The position numbers and the translations under genes were made by a program. From NCBI GenBank assembly GCA_017849555.1, contig JAFIGU010000047.1:1-64000 (forward strand): a DNA stretch of 64,000 bases, in the 5' to 3' direction. Source of the stretch: Sphingomonas sp. Lineage in GTDB: Bacteria; Pseudomonadota; Alphaproteobacteria; Sphingomonadales; Sphingomonadaceae. The stretch's first letter is position 1. Every line of letters starts with the position of its first letter. Positions 49,643 through 58,557 of the stretch are shown here, piece by piece. The notes beneath the pieces are model-generated. The model saw nothing but the letters and a program-made list of their open reading frames with translations. It had not been told where the DNA came from and made no database searches.

Positions 49643-50821
49643 AGCCTTACGACGAAGTAACTCGATTGCAGCGCTTAAGGTAGCGAAAGCGTAAACGGTG
49701 GCGAGGATCAGCCCGGCCAGCGGCATCCCCAGCATCGTCAGCACCGCCAGCAGCAGGAGACAGGCCGGCGGGGTCGCCCACCATATCGCGCGCGGCACGG
49801 CATCGGTCGCGCGTTCGACGAGCGCCGCGACGGCAATCAGCACGAGCGCGACGATCACCCCCGAATCGCTCAGCCCGCGCGAATCGATCGACCGGCCGAG
49901 CAGCAGCGCGGCGAGCGCGGTGGCGCCCGGGATTCCCCAGGCCAGCACGCTTGCGAGCCGGCTTTCCTCGCGCAGCCAGGCGGTGCGCTCGCCCATTGCG
50001 GCGGCGACCGTACCGGCCAGCGCGGCGAACAGCCCGACCGTCTGATATCCGACCGCGACCAGCCCGAGCCCGATCAGCACCGCGACTCCGGCAGCGATCG
50101 TCACCGCCACGGTCGATCCGGGGCGCCCGATCAGCGGCGGGAGGACGAAGCCGGCGATCGGCCGCACCACCCAGCGATCGAACCAGCCGGGCCGCGTCGC
50201 GAGCGTCGCCATCATCACCGCGCGGCTGCGCTGCTCCAGCGCGGCGCTGCGCCGCTCGATGCCGTGCCCCGCGCCCGCCTCGCCCGCCGCCAGCACGACA
50301 TGCCGTGCCCCGCCCTGCTCGGCGACGCGGAGCAGCGCCGACTGGACGTCATAATCGCTCGGCAAAGCCGCGACGTCGGCGAGCCGCCGCGCATCGAGCC
50401 GCGCGATCCCCGCCCAGGCGAGCCCGCCGCCGACTCGTTCGTAATCGGGCGACGCGCTGCCGGCATCGAGCACGAGCAACGCATCGCCGCCCTCCGCGGC
50501 GAAGGGCGCGAGCGTCGCATCGGTGGTGATCAACCCGTCGGCCAGCGCGACGACCCGCGCGAGCGGATGGAGCCGCGCGCTCGCCTCGCCCGCGCTGCGC
50601 ACGGTGTCGACGCTCATCCCGCGCCGCCCGATCCGCGCGATCGCGCCGAGCAATTCGGGGGTCAGCCGCGATACGACGATCACCAGTTGCGACGCCCCGG
50701 CGGTCGCCAGCAGCCGCGCCTGATATTCGATCACCGTCACGCCGGCGAACGGCAATGTCGCCGCCAGCACTCCCTGGCGGTCTTCGGCATCCTGAACGGC
50801 GAACAGCAATCCCGCGAGCAT
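49640..50821 (-). CDS. Nucleotidyltransferase-like domain fused to a membrane domain
   Basis: 393 residues from MLAGLLFAVQDAEDRQGVLA. Residues 1-210 have alternating beta/alpha pattern resembling a MobA/GT-A-like nucleotidyltransferase fold (FAGVTVIEYQARLLATAGA, LVIVVSRLTPELLGA, DALLVLDAGSA), but without the G-x-G-x-R...K phosphate loop. The C-terminal about 170 residues have five or six membrane helices (VAVTIAAGVAVLIGLGLVAV; LAWGIPGATALAALLLG; IWWATPPACLLLLAVLTMLG). I do not recognise a family; related proteins seem limited to sphingomonads. It is divergent to the TipN-like gene, 116 bases apart. Confidence 0.65.
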   Translation of the reverse strand: MLAGLLFAVQDAEDRQGVLAATLPFAGVTVIEYQARLLATAGASQLVIVVSRLTPELLGAIARIGRRGMSVDTVRSAGEASARLHPLARVVALADGLITTDATLAPFAAEGGDALLVLDAGSASPDYERVGGGLAWAGIARLDARRLADVAALPSDYDVQSALLRVAEQGGARHVVLAAGEAGAGHGIERRSAALEQRSRAVMMATLATRPGWFDRWVVRPIAGFVLPPLIGRPGSTVAVTIAAGVAVLIGLGLVAVGYQTVGLFAALAGTVAAAMGERTAWLREESRLASVLAWGIPGATALAALLLGRSIDSRGLSDSGVIVALVLIAVAALVERATDAVPRAIWWATPPACLLLLAVLTMLGMPLAGLILATVYAFATLSAAIELLRRKA

Positions 50822-50937
50822 CCGCGCGCTGTTAGCGGTTGATGCGCGCGGGTGGAAGCGCGGCGCTTGCGGCGAAACGAGCAAGGTTCGGGACGCTAAT
50901 CGCTTTGTCCCGCGCGAATTCGTGTTAAAACCGGCCG

Positions 50938-53259
50938 ATGAACGGGGGGACTTCATCGCTCGGGCTACGCGACGTGGCCAATCTGCCAGCCGAGACCAAG
51001 GCACCGGACGGGGATCCCCCGTTGTTTCTCAGTGAGTTCACCGCGGTCGAGGGAGGGCATCACATCATCGCATCGCACGACTTCGCCGCGGATGTCGAAC
51101 CGCCGTCGCGCTGGCGCACGATCGGGCCGGCGGTGCTCGCCGCGCTCTCGCTGATCTGGGTCGGCACGCTGATCGCGCTGGCGTGGGGCGACATGCCGAC
51201 GATGTCGGCAATCGCGATCGCGCAATTCGGCGCGGCGCTGGTCACCGTGCCGGTGCTCGCCGGGATCGTGTGGCTGCTCACCTTGCGCACCAGCGCCGCA
51301 GAGGCGCGCCGCTTCGGCCTTACTGCGCGGGCGATGCGCGCCGAGGCCGCTTCGCTCGAACGCACCGTCGCCACGCTGAGCGCGACGATCGAGACGAATC
51401 GCGCCCAGCTCGCCGAGCAGACCCAGGCGCTCGCAGCATTGGGCGACAGCGCCACGACGCGACTCGCCGCGATCGGCAACAGCCTGTCGGGCGAAGTGGC
51501 GCAGGCCGACACCCATGCCCGCGCGCTTTCGGATACGACGCGCATCGCGCAGATCAATCTCGAGACGCTGATCGCCGGGCTCCCGCGCGCGCGCGACGAG
51601 ATCAATGCGCTGATCGCGCGGCTCGAAGGCGTCGGCCACACAGCGGGCGAACAGGCGGCGTCGCTCGACGTGCAGGTCTGCGCGCTCGCCGAACGCGGGC
51701 GCGAGGCGGAGACGGTCGCCAATGGCGCAGCGCAGAAGCTCGCCGCGCATATCGAGCGGATGGAATCGGTCAGCGACAATGTCGGGACGCGGCTCGAAGC
51801 GGTCACCGCCGAAATGTCGAACGTGGTCGACGCAATGCTCGACCGTACCGCGGGGGCGATCGACCAATCGCGCAAGAGCATCACCGCGCAGGGCGAGGCG
51901 ATGCTGGCGATGGTCGGCACGCATCAGGCCGCGCTCGATACCGCCGCGAAGGAAAGCGCCGATACGCTCGCCGAGCGGATCAACCTGATCGAGCTGGTGA
52001 TCGATCGCGTCGCCGAGCGGCTCGATGCGCAGCGCGGCGCGGGCGAATCACTGCTCTCGACGCTCGACGACGGGGTGAGCCATGTCGAGCGCCGGCTCGA
52101 GGCGCTGCACCGGCAGAGCGCCGATCGCGCCGCGGCGCTCGCTGCGTCGATCAGCGCGCTCGGCGGCTCGACCGATGCGATGACCGAGGCGCTGCGCGCT
52201 GGCGAGGAAATGGCGGCCAAGGCGATCGGCACCACCGAAACCCTGCTCGCCGCGCTCGATTCGGCCGCGCGCGAGATGGACGAGACGATGCCCGCAGCGG
52301 TCGAGCGGCTCGACACGCGCTTCGCCGCGTCGAAGGCGGTGGTCGTCGCGACCAAGCCCGAGCTGCTCGCGCTCGTCACCGCTGCCGAGAGCACCCACGA
52401 CGCGATCGAGGCGATCGCGCAGGTGATCGCCGACCAGCGGCGCAACGTCGACACGCTGACCGCGACGCTGCTCGAAACGCTGGCCACCGGCCGCGCCAAG
52501 GCGGACGGGATCGGGCAGATGATCGACGAGGCCGCCGAGCGCGCCAACCGCTTGTCCGAAGACGCCGCCCCGCGGCTGCTCGAAGCGCTGCTGCGCGTCC
52601 GCGACACCGCGACCCAGGCCGCCGAACATGCCCGCGATACGCTCGCCGGGGTGATCCCCGAGGCGGCGGAGGCGCTGGAGAAATCGGGCGTCGTCGCGTT
52701 GCGCAAGGCGGTCGACAAGGGGTTCGAAAAGACGATCGCCGATCTGTCGCAGGCCGCCGAGCGCGCGGTCGCCGCCGCGACCCGCGCCGCAGGCGAACTC
52801 GATCAGAAGATCACCAAGATCGATGAACAGGCCGCGCTGGTCGATATCAAGATCGAGCAAGCGCAGAACGAACGCGAGGAGCACGAGCGCGAAAGCTTCG
52901 CCAAACGCGCCTCGCTGCTGATCGAGGCGCTCAATTCGGCGGCGATCGACATCACCCGCACCTTCGCCCCCGATGTCGCGGACAGCGCCTGGGCGGCCTA
53001 TTTGAAGGGCGATCGCGGGGTCTTCACCCGCCGCGCGGTGCGGCTGCTCGATGCGTCCGAACAACGCGATATCGCGCAGCTCTACGATGAGGATTCGGCG
53101 TTCCGCGATCAGGTCAACCGCTACATCCACGATTTCGAGGCGATGCTGCGCACGATCCTCGCACAGCGCGACGGCTCGCCGCTGGGGGTGACGTTGCTGT
53201 CGTCCGACATGGGCAAGCTCTATGTCGCGATGGCGCAGGCGATCGAGCGGCTGCGGTAA
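50938..53259 (+). CDS. TipN-like membrane-anchored coiled-coil polarity factor candidate
   Basis: 773 residues. Two membrane helices (about residues 62-85 and 92-113) are followed by a very long coiled-coil region with repeated Ala/Glu/Arg heptads (residues about 120-670). The C-terminal domain, RASLLIEALNSAAIDITRTF with WAAYLKGDRGVFTRRAVRLL and VTLLSSDMGKLYVAMAQAIE, is the most conserved part. The arrangement resembles Caulobacter TipN, a pole-marking protein, so this is probably an orthologous polarity or division-site protein. The family match is from memory of its domain order, not from a search. It is often annotated only as ATPase-like; no Walker motif is visible. Confidence 0.6.
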   Translation: MNGGTSSLGLRDVANLPAETKAPDGDPPLFLSEFTAVEGGHHIIASHDFAADVEPPSRWRTIGPAVLAALSLIWVGTLIALAWGDMPTMSAIAIAQFGAALVTVPVLAGIVWLLTLRTSAAEARRFGLTARAMRAEAASLERTVATLSATIETNRAQLAEQTQALAALGDSATTRLAAIGNSLSGEVAQADTHARALSDTTRIAQINLETLIAGLPRARDEINALIARLEGVGHTAGEQAASLDVQVCALAERGREAETVANGAAQKLAAHIERMESVSDNVGTRLEAVTAEMSNVVDAMLDRTAGAIDQSRKSITAQGEAMLAMVGTHQAALDTAAKESADTLAERINLIELVIDRVAERLDAQRGAGESLLSTLDDGVSHVERRLEALHRQSADRAAALAASISALGGSTDAMTEALRAGEEMAAKAIGTTETLLAALDSAAREMDETMPAAVERLDTRFAASKAVVVATKPELLALVTAAESTHDAIEAIAQVIADQRRNVDTLTATLLETLATGRAKADGIGQMIDEAAERANRLSEDAAPRLLEALLRVRDTATQAAEHARDTLAGVIPEAAEALEKSGVVALRKAVDKGFEKTIADLSQAAERAVAAATRAAGELDQKITKIDEQAALVDIKIEQAQNEREEHERESFAKRASLLIEALNSAAIDITRTFAPDVADSAWAAYLKGDRGVFTRRAVRLLDASEQRDIAQLYDEDSAFRDQVNRYIHDFEAMLRTILAQRDGSPLGVTLLSSDMGKLYVAMAQAIERLR

Positions 53260-53276
53260 CGCGTCGAGCACCTATC

Positions 53277-53359
53277 CCGTTCGCCCTGAGCTTGTCGAAG
53301 CGCTGCCCTTCTTCATGGCAAGAAAAGTGCTTGGCTTCGACGGGCTCAGCCCGAACGGG
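53277..53359. repeat. ttcgccctgagcttgtcgaa-type inverted repeat
   Basis: A full copy (arms gttcgccctgagcttgtcga and cttcgacgggctcagcccga) between the TipN-like gene and the convergent SnoaL-like gene. Confidence 0.8.
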
Positions 53360-53368
53360 CGAGGCGCG

Positions 53369-53740
53369 TCACCCCACAACCGGCCGCATCTGGACCGGAT
53401 CGTAATAGAATTTCTCGTGGACGATCCGGTCGTCGCGCCACGTCTGCAGCGTCAGTTCGTCGAGGCGGATCGTCGCGCCGTTCGGGGCGACGAATTCGAA
53501 CGTCCAGCGGATCACCGCCTGATCGCCGTCGACGAAGCGGCTCAACGCGCGCGCCGTCACCTTGGGGAAAGCGGCGAGCATCATCCGTTCGTTGGCGATC
53601 AGCGCATCGATCCCGACGCGCGGCGGATTGTCATTCTCCTGCATCTCGGCATCGGTGGCGTAGAAGCGCGGAAAGGCTTCGAGAAACTCGCCGCGCTCGA
53701 CCATCTCGATCAGCCCGTCGACCTGTTGCGACACGGACAT
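53369..53740 (-). CDS. SnoaL-like / NTF2-fold domain protein
   Basis: 123 residues with a cone-shaped NTF2-like fold used by ketosteroid isomerases, polyketide cyclases and binding proteins. The pattern is VDGLIEMVERGEFLEAFPRFY then DGDQAVIRWTFEF and LDELTLQTWRDDRIVHEKFYYDP. Possible catalytic Asp/His residues are present, but the substrate cannot be inferred. It lies next to a GlxA-type regulator on the same strand and may be its target. Confidence 0.75.
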   Translation of the reverse strand: MSVSQQVDGLIEMVERGEFLEAFPRFYATDAEMQENDNPPRVGIDALIANERMMLAAFPKVTARALSRFVDGDQAVIRWTFEFVAPNGATIRLDELTLQTWRDDRIVHEKFYYDPVQMRPVVG

Positions 53741-53821
53741 GATTCCTGCTCCAGTCGTTTAAGCTGGACGCACGGCTAAACGATCCGCGCCGCGACCGAT
53801 CGTGGCGGCAACGACAAATTT

Positions 53822-54802
53822 TTATCCGATACCGCCACGGAACCGCCGGCGATAGGCCGCGGGGGTCAGCGCGATCGTGCGCTGGAACAGCCGATGAAAG
53901 CTCGGCACATCCTGATAGCCGATCCGCGCGGCAATCTCGGCGATCCCAAGATCGGTGGTTTCGAGCAGGCGCTGCGCCTGATCGAGCCGAATCCCCTGAA
54001 GCAGCGCCAGCGGCGTGCGCCCGGTCGCTTCCTTCACCCGGCGCAGAAAGGTGCGGCTCGACAGCCTGAAGGCCGCCGCCGCGGCATCGAGGCTGTAGCG
54101 ATCGGCGATATGTGCCGCGAGCCAGTGCTCCACCTCGCGCGCGAAGGGCGTCGCGGGGCGCCGCATCATCTCCTTGTCGAAGAACGGCGCTTGGCTTGAT
54201 CGCGCGGTGTCGATCAGGCTGAACCGCGCCACCGCGCGCGCGATCGCCGCGCCGGCATGGTCGGCGACGATCGCTAGTGCGAGATCGGCATAAGCGGTGA
54301 AGGCGCCGGCGGTGATGATCTCGCCGTCGCGGACCAGCATCGCCTTGGGATCGAGCCGCACCGTGGGATAGCGACGCATGAAGGTCTCGGCCATCGCCCA
54401 AGCGGTCGTCGCGCGGCGCCCGGCGAGCAACCCGGCCTCGGCGAGCAGAAAGGCACCGCCGCAGACCGACGCCACGCGATGTTTGCCGGCGGCGCCGCGA
54501 ATCATCGCGATTTCGGGGCCCAGCCCGGCAACGACGCGATCGATATCGCTCGCCCGCGCGAAATCGAATGCGGGAACGATCAGCAGATCGGCGTGATGCG
54601 GCGAGGGCACAGGCTGCACTATCGCGCCACCCGCCACCCTGACGTTCACGCGCCCCGCGCTGACGATCGTGCAGGCAAAGGGCGGCGGCTCCGCAGGGCG
54701 GTGGAACGCCCAGATCCGGTTGGCGACGAGGATGATATCGGCAAAACCGAATACCTCGGCCCCCATGCACCCGTCATAGGCGAGGATCGCGATATTCAGC
54801 AT
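53822..54802 (-). CDS. GlxA-type transcriptional regulator (DJ-1/PfpI plus AraC HTH)
   Basis: 326 residues from MLNIAILAYDGCMGAEVFGF. The N-terminal half is a class I glutamine-amidotransferase-like (DJ-1/PfpI) domain with the Cys elbow VASVCGGAFLLAEAGLLAG, probably used for ligand sensing. The C-terminal 100 residues are an AraC/XylS pair of helix-turn-helices: AAAAAFRLSSRTFLRRVKEA and IAEIAARIGYQDVPSFHRLF. The upstream extension to 54820 is not needed. The SnoaL-like gene follows. Confidence 0.88.
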   Translation of the reverse strand: MLNIAILAYDGCMGAEVFGFADIILVANRIWAFHRPAEPPPFACTIVSAGRVNVRVAGGAIVQPVPSPHHADLLIVPAFDFARASDIDRVVAGLGPEIAMIRGAAGKHRVASVCGGAFLLAEAGLLAGRRATTAWAMAETFMRRYPTVRLDPKAMLVRDGEIITAGAFTAYADLALAIVADHAGAAIARAVARFSLIDTARSSQAPFFDKEMMRRPATPFAREVEHWLAAHIADRYSLDAAAAAFRLSSRTFLRRVKEATGRTPLALLQGIRLDQAQRLLETTDLGIAEIAARIGYQDVPSFHRLFQRTIALTPAAYRRRFRGGIG

Positions 54803-54893
54803 GAAGCGCGCTTCGCGCACCGCCGGAAGGCGGGCAATCCGCCGTCATCCGGTGACGGGCGGATCAAGGAAATCGATGATTTCAAAAGAGGAA

Positions 54894-54969
54894 TGGTGGA
54901 GCCGAGGGGGATCGAACCCCTGACCTTCGCAATGCCATTGCGACGCTCTCCCAGCTGAGCTACGGCCCC
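54894..54969 (-). tRNA. tRNA-Ala (GGC anticodon)
   Basis: 76 bases including an encoded CCA end. The cloverleaf is complete: acceptor ggggccg/cggctcc, D arm gctc...gagc, anticodon arm tcgca-atggcat-tgcga with anticodon GGC, and T arm agggg-ttcgatc-cccct. The acceptor contains the G3-U70 pair, the main alanine identity element. Confidence 0.97.
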
Positions 54970-55047
54970 ATCTTCCGTCCGGGAAGCGCCCCCTAGCGGG
55001 GCGCCGCGACGTTGGCAAGCGGCGAAACGCCGCTTGCCAAAAACCAA

Positions 55048-55377
55048 TCAATTTTCTTCGTCGTCGCTCGACGTTTCGACGCCGAGATCGTCGTCGCCGC
55101 CGAGATCAACCTCGTCGTCGGCCGAAGGCTCTTCGTCTTCGCCGGTGTCCAGATCGACGTCATCGTCGTCCGCGCCGCCAGCGAGATCGCTGTCGGCAGG
55201 CCCGGTGTTGGTCTTGGCTGCCTCGAACGGCAGCGGCTGCTTGGATTTCAGGATCGGCTCCGGCTCCCATGCATAGCCACAGGCGATGCACGTGACGGGG
55301 TCGTCCTTTTCGAGGTCATAGAAACGCGTCGCGCATTTCGGGCACGTACGCTTCGTGCCCCATTCCGGCTTGATCAT
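55048..55377 (-). CDS. FYDLN-acid zinc-ribbon protein (TIGR02300 family)
   Basis: 109 residues: the first about 40 form a zinc ribbon, MIKPEWGTKRTCPKCATRFYD and PVTCIACGYAWEP, with four ligands Cys-x2-Cys ... Cys-x2-Cys. The rest is highly acidic (DDDDVDLDTGEDEEPSADD). The FYDL signature that names the family is visible (RFYDLEK). It occurs alphaproteobacteria-wide with an acidic tail; function unknown, possibly nucleic-acid or ribosome binding. The ATG at 55377 lies next to the divergent aroA. Confidence 0.92.
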   Translation of the reverse strand: MIKPEWGTKRTCPKCATRFYDLEKDDPVTCIACGYAWEPEPILKSKQPLPFEAAKTNTGPADSDLAGGADDDDVDLDTGEDEEPSADDEVDLGGDDDLGVETSSDDEEN

Positions 55378-55477
55378 GCCGTGCAGAACCTTTCGGATGG
55401 GTGTTTCAACAGGCCAGTCCCTGCGAAGTGGTGGGCGCCTTGCCATAGCGCAACCCTGCTGGCAAGGCCGCGCGGAC

Positions 55478-56821
55478 ATGGCCCATACAGCTTCTCCGCA
55501 GCCTGTCACGATCAATCCCGCCCCGGCGCTCGTCGGACGCATCCGCGTGCCGGGGGACAAATCGATCAGCCACCGCTCGCTGATGCTCGCCGCGCTGGCG
55601 GTGGGCGAAAGCCGCGTCGAAGGGTTGCTGGAGGGCGAGGACGTGCTCGCCACCGCCGCCGCGATGCGCGCGATGGGCGCCGATATCGCGCGCGGCGCTG
55701 ACGGCATCTGGCGCATCCACGGCGTCGGGGTCGGCGGGCTGCTCCAGCCGCAGGCGGCGCTCGACATGGGCAATTCGGGCACCTCGACCCGCCTGCTGAT
55801 CGGGTTGGTCGCGAGCCATCCGATCACCGCGACGTTCGTCGGCGACGCCTCGCTCTCGGCGCGGCCGATGCAGCGGGTGATCGCGCCGCTTTCGCAGATG
55901 GGAGCGGATTTCACCCCCTCCCCCGGCGGCCGGCTGCCGCTGATGGTGCGCGGGCTCGCCCCGGCGGTGCCGATCACCTACACTTTGCCGGTCGCCTCGG
56001 CGCAAGTGAAGTCGGCGGTGCTGCTCGCCGGACTCAACACCCCCGGCATCACCCGCGTGATCGAGCCGGTCGCGACGCGCGATCATAGCGAGCGGATGCT
56101 CGCCGGTTTCGGCGCGGTGCTCAGCGTCGAGCAGACGCCCGAGGGACGGCTGATCTCGATCACCGGCGAGGCGGAGCTCAAGCCGCAATCGATCGTCGTT
56201 CCCGGCGACCCCTCTTCCGCCGCTTTCTGGCTGGTCGCGGCATCGATCGTGCCGGGCAGCGACGTGGTGGTCGAGAATGTCGGGATGAACCCCACGCGCA
56301 ACGGGATCGTCACCGCGCTCCGCCTGATGGGCGCCGATATCACCGAGATCGACGCGCGCGACGTCGGCGGCGAGCCGGTCGCGGACCTGCGCGTGCGCCA
56401 CGCAGCGCTCAAGGGGATCGAGGTGCCGCGCGAGCTCGCGCCGTCGATGATCGACGAATATCCGGCCCTGTTCGTCGCCGCCGCCTTTGCCGAGGGACGC
56501 ACCGTCGCGCGCGGGGCGGACGAATTGCGCGTCAAGGAATCGGATCGCATCGCGGTGATGAAGGATGCGCTGATCGCCAACGGCGTGTCGCTGATCGAGC
56601 ATGAGGACGGGCTGTCGATCGACGGCACCGGCGGCGAGGCGATCCCCGGCGGCGCGCGTATCGCCTCGAAACTCGATCATCGTATCGCAATGAGCATGGC
56701 GATCGCTGGACTTCACGCGCGCGCACCCGTGATGATCGACGACGCCGCGCCGGTCAGGACGAGCTTCCCGACCTTCTTCGCGCTGCTCGATGCGTTGGGG
56801 GGAAGCGTCACGTGGAGTTGA
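55478..56821 (+). CDS. aroA: 3-phosphoshikimate 1-carboxyvinyltransferase (EPSP synthase)
   Basis: Transfers enolpyruvyl from PEP to shikimate 3-phosphate, step six of the shikimate pathway and the target of glyphosate. The 447-residue protein starts MAHTASPQPV and has RVPGDKSISHRSLMLAALA, MGNSGTSTRLLIGL, SAQVKSAVLL, RDHSERML, NPTRNG and ELRVKESDRI. The GDKS, SAQ-x-K, R-x-H-x-E and N-x-TR motifs together mark a class II EPSP synthase. The ATG at 55478 follows the divergent zinc-ribbon gene. Its end overlaps the S33 peptidase start. Confidence 0.96.
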   Translation: MAHTASPQPVTINPAPALVGRIRVPGDKSISHRSLMLAALAVGESRVEGLLEGEDVLATAAAMRAMGADIARGADGIWRIHGVGVGGLLQPQAALDMGNSGTSTRLLIGLVASHPITATFVGDASLSARPMQRVIAPLSQMGADFTPSPGGRLPLMVRGLAPAVPITYTLPVASAQVKSAVLLAGLNTPGITRVIEPVATRDHSERMLAGFGAVLSVEQTPEGRLISITGEAELKPQSIVVPGDPSSAAFWLVAASIVPGSDVVVENVGMNPTRNGIVTALRLMGADITEIDARDVGGEPVADLRVRHAALKGIEVPRELAPSMIDEYPALFVAAAFAEGRTVARGADELRVKESDRIAVMKDALIANGVSLIEHEDGLSIDGTGGEAIPGGARIASKLDHRIAMSMAIAGLHARAPVMIDDAAPVRTSFPTFFALLDALGGSVTWS

Positions 56822-57801
56822 TCGATCGCCGGCTGCTGCTCGCCGGCGGGCTTGTCGCGCTGGTGTCGGCACCGGCGTACGCGCGCGGGCTGGCGAGCTA
56901 TCCCGCGCCAGTACGCGAGGCGATGGTCCCGGTCGAGGGCGGGCGGATCTATGTCCGCGTCAACGGCGATCTCGCGGCGCCGCGCGCGCCGCTGGTGCTG
57001 CTCCACGGCGGGCCGGGCGGGACGCATGAGGCGCTGATGGACGCGCTCGCGCTGGCTGACGAGCGCGCGGTGATCCTTTACGACCAGCTCGATTCGGGAC
57101 GGTCGGACCAGCCCAATGACCCGGCCAATTGGCGCGTCGCGCGGTTCGTCGACGAGATCGAGGCGGTGCGTCGCGCGCTCGGCGTCACGCGCTGGCATGT
57201 GCTGGGACATAGCTGGGGCGGCACGCTCGCGCTCGAATATGGCGCGCGGCGCCCGGCCGCGCTCGCCGGGCTGACGCTCGCCAGCCCGCTGATCGCGACC
57301 AAAAGCTGGATCGGCGATGCCAATCTGCTGGTCGACGCGCTCCCCGCGCCGATCCGCGCCGAAATCCGCCGCTGCGAGACGCTCAAGGCGCCGCAGCCCG
57401 CCGCCTGCACCAATGCGACGGACGCTTTCTACGCGGTCTACAATAGCCGCGAGCCGGCGACCGATCCGGCGCGCGCCTATCATCGCGCGGTCGGCGGGCG
57501 CGGCTTCAACGCGCGGCTCTATCAGACGATGTGGGGGTCGAGCGAATTCGTCTCGACCGGCACGTTGCGCAGCTACAACGGCGAGCCGCTGCTCGCCAAA
57601 CTCGACGGGAAACGGACCTTGTTCATCTGCGGCCAGTATGACGAAGCGCGGCCGACGACGATCGGCGCTTATGCCGCGCGCGTGCCGGGCGCGGAATTTG
57701 CGGTGATCGCGGGCGCGGCGCACCATCTGTTCGGCGATCGGCCGGAGGAAACCGTCGCCACCTTGCGCGGCTGGCTCGCGCGGCAGGACGCCTTGGCATG
57801 A
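56812..57801 (+). CDS. Exported proline iminopeptidase-type alpha/beta hydrolase (S33)
   Basis: 329 residues; the start GTG at 56812 overlaps the aroA stop by 10 bases. A signal-peptide-like N-terminus (RRLLLAGGLVALVSAPAYA, cleavage after YARG) suggests export. The S33/proline iminopeptidase features are the oxyanion motif LHGGPGGTHEA, DQLDSGRSDQP, the nucleophile elbow GHSWGGTLALEYG and a late GAAHHLFGDRP (catalytic His). Substrate is likely N-terminal proline peptides or an ester. It is inserted between aroA and cmk, sharing the operon but not the pathway. Confidence 0.85.
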   Translation: MELIDRRLLLAGGLVALVSAPAYARGLASYPAPVREAMVPVEGGRIYVRVNGDLAAPRAPLVLLHGGPGGTHEALMDALALADERAVILYDQLDSGRSDQPNDPANWRVARFVDEIEAVRRALGVTRWHVLGHSWGGTLALEYGARRPAALAGLTLASPLIATKSWIGDANLLVDALPAPIRAEIRRCETLKAPQPAACTNATDAFYAVYNSREPATDPARAYHRAVGGRGFNARLYQTMWGSSEFVSTGTLRSYNGEPLLAKLDGKRTLFICGQYDEARPTTIGAYAARVPGAEFAVIAGAAHHLFGDRPEETVATLRGWLARQDALA

Positions 57802-58439
57802 TCATCGCGGTCGACGGGCCGGCGGCGTCCGGCAAGGGCACGATCGCGCGGGCGCTGGCGCGGCATTACGATCTGCCGCACCTCGATACCGGGCTGCTCT
57901 ATCGCGCGGTCGCCGCGACGGTGCTGCGCCACGAGCTCAACCCGGCGAAAGAGGCCGATGCGGTCGCGGCGTGCGATTTCGACGATCTGCTGCTCGCCGA
58001 TCCCGCATTGCGCGACGACGAAATCGGCAAGGTCGCGTCGATCGTCTCGGCGCATCCTTTGGTGCGCGCCGCATTGCTCCAGCGGCAGAAGCGCTTCGCC
58101 GCGCAGGAAGACGGCGCGGTGCTCGACGGGCGCGACATCGGGACGGTGATCGCGCCCAACGCGGATGCCAAATTGTTCGTCAAGGCGACCCCGACGATCC
58201 GCGCACGCCGGCGCCACGCCGAACTGCACGCGCACGGCTCGTCGCTGACCTTCGATCAGGTGCTGGCCGATATCCGCGCGCGCGATCAGCGCGATTCGAC
58301 CCGCAGCACCGCGCCGCTGGTCGCCGCCGAGGATGCGGCAACGCTCGACACCAGCTTCCTGTCGATCGAGGCGGCGGTGCAGAAGGCGATCGATCTGGTC
58401 GAGGCGGCGCGCGCGCGGAAAGCGGCGGCGGGCGGCTGA
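57798..58439 (+). CDS. cmk: Cytidylate kinase
   Basis: Phosphorylates CMP and dCMP. The 213-residue protein starts MIIAVDGPAASGKGTIARALA (P-loop GPAASGKGT), has LDTGLLYRAVAATVL (substrate DTG motif) and the family segment GRDIGTVIAPNADAKLFVKA. It overlaps the previous gene by ATGA. It precedes rpsA, the usual cmk-rpsA order, across a 421-base gap. Confidence 0.96.
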   Translation: MIIAVDGPAASGKGTIARALARHYDLPHLDTGLLYRAVAATVLRHELNPAKEADAVAACDFDDLLLADPALRDDEIGKVASIVSAHPLVRAALLQRQKRFAAQEDGAVLDGRDIGTVIAPNADAKLFVKATPTIRARRRHAELHAHGSSLTFDQVLADIRARDQRDSTRSTAPLVAAEDAATLDTSFLSIEAAVQKAIDLVEAARARKAAAGG

Positions 58440-58460
58440 TCTGCCCCCTTCCTCTTGCGC

Positions 58461-58557
58461 CGTCATTCCCGCGGAGGCGGGAATCGATTGACGCTGCGGT
58501 CGCGCTTCTTTCTCGAAAGTCTGAGTGAATGGATTCCCGCCTCCGCGGGAATGACGG
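58461..58557. repeat. cgtcattcccgcgaaggcgg-type inverted repeat
   Basis: A full copy (arms cgtcattcccgcggaggcgg and ccgcctccgcgggaatgacg) between cmk and rpsA. Confidence 0.85.

Noticed and set aside
50965..53271. Long minus-strand frames opposite the TipN-like gene
   Set aside because: Explained by periodic GC bias of the coiled-coil coding strand; no start signals or domains.
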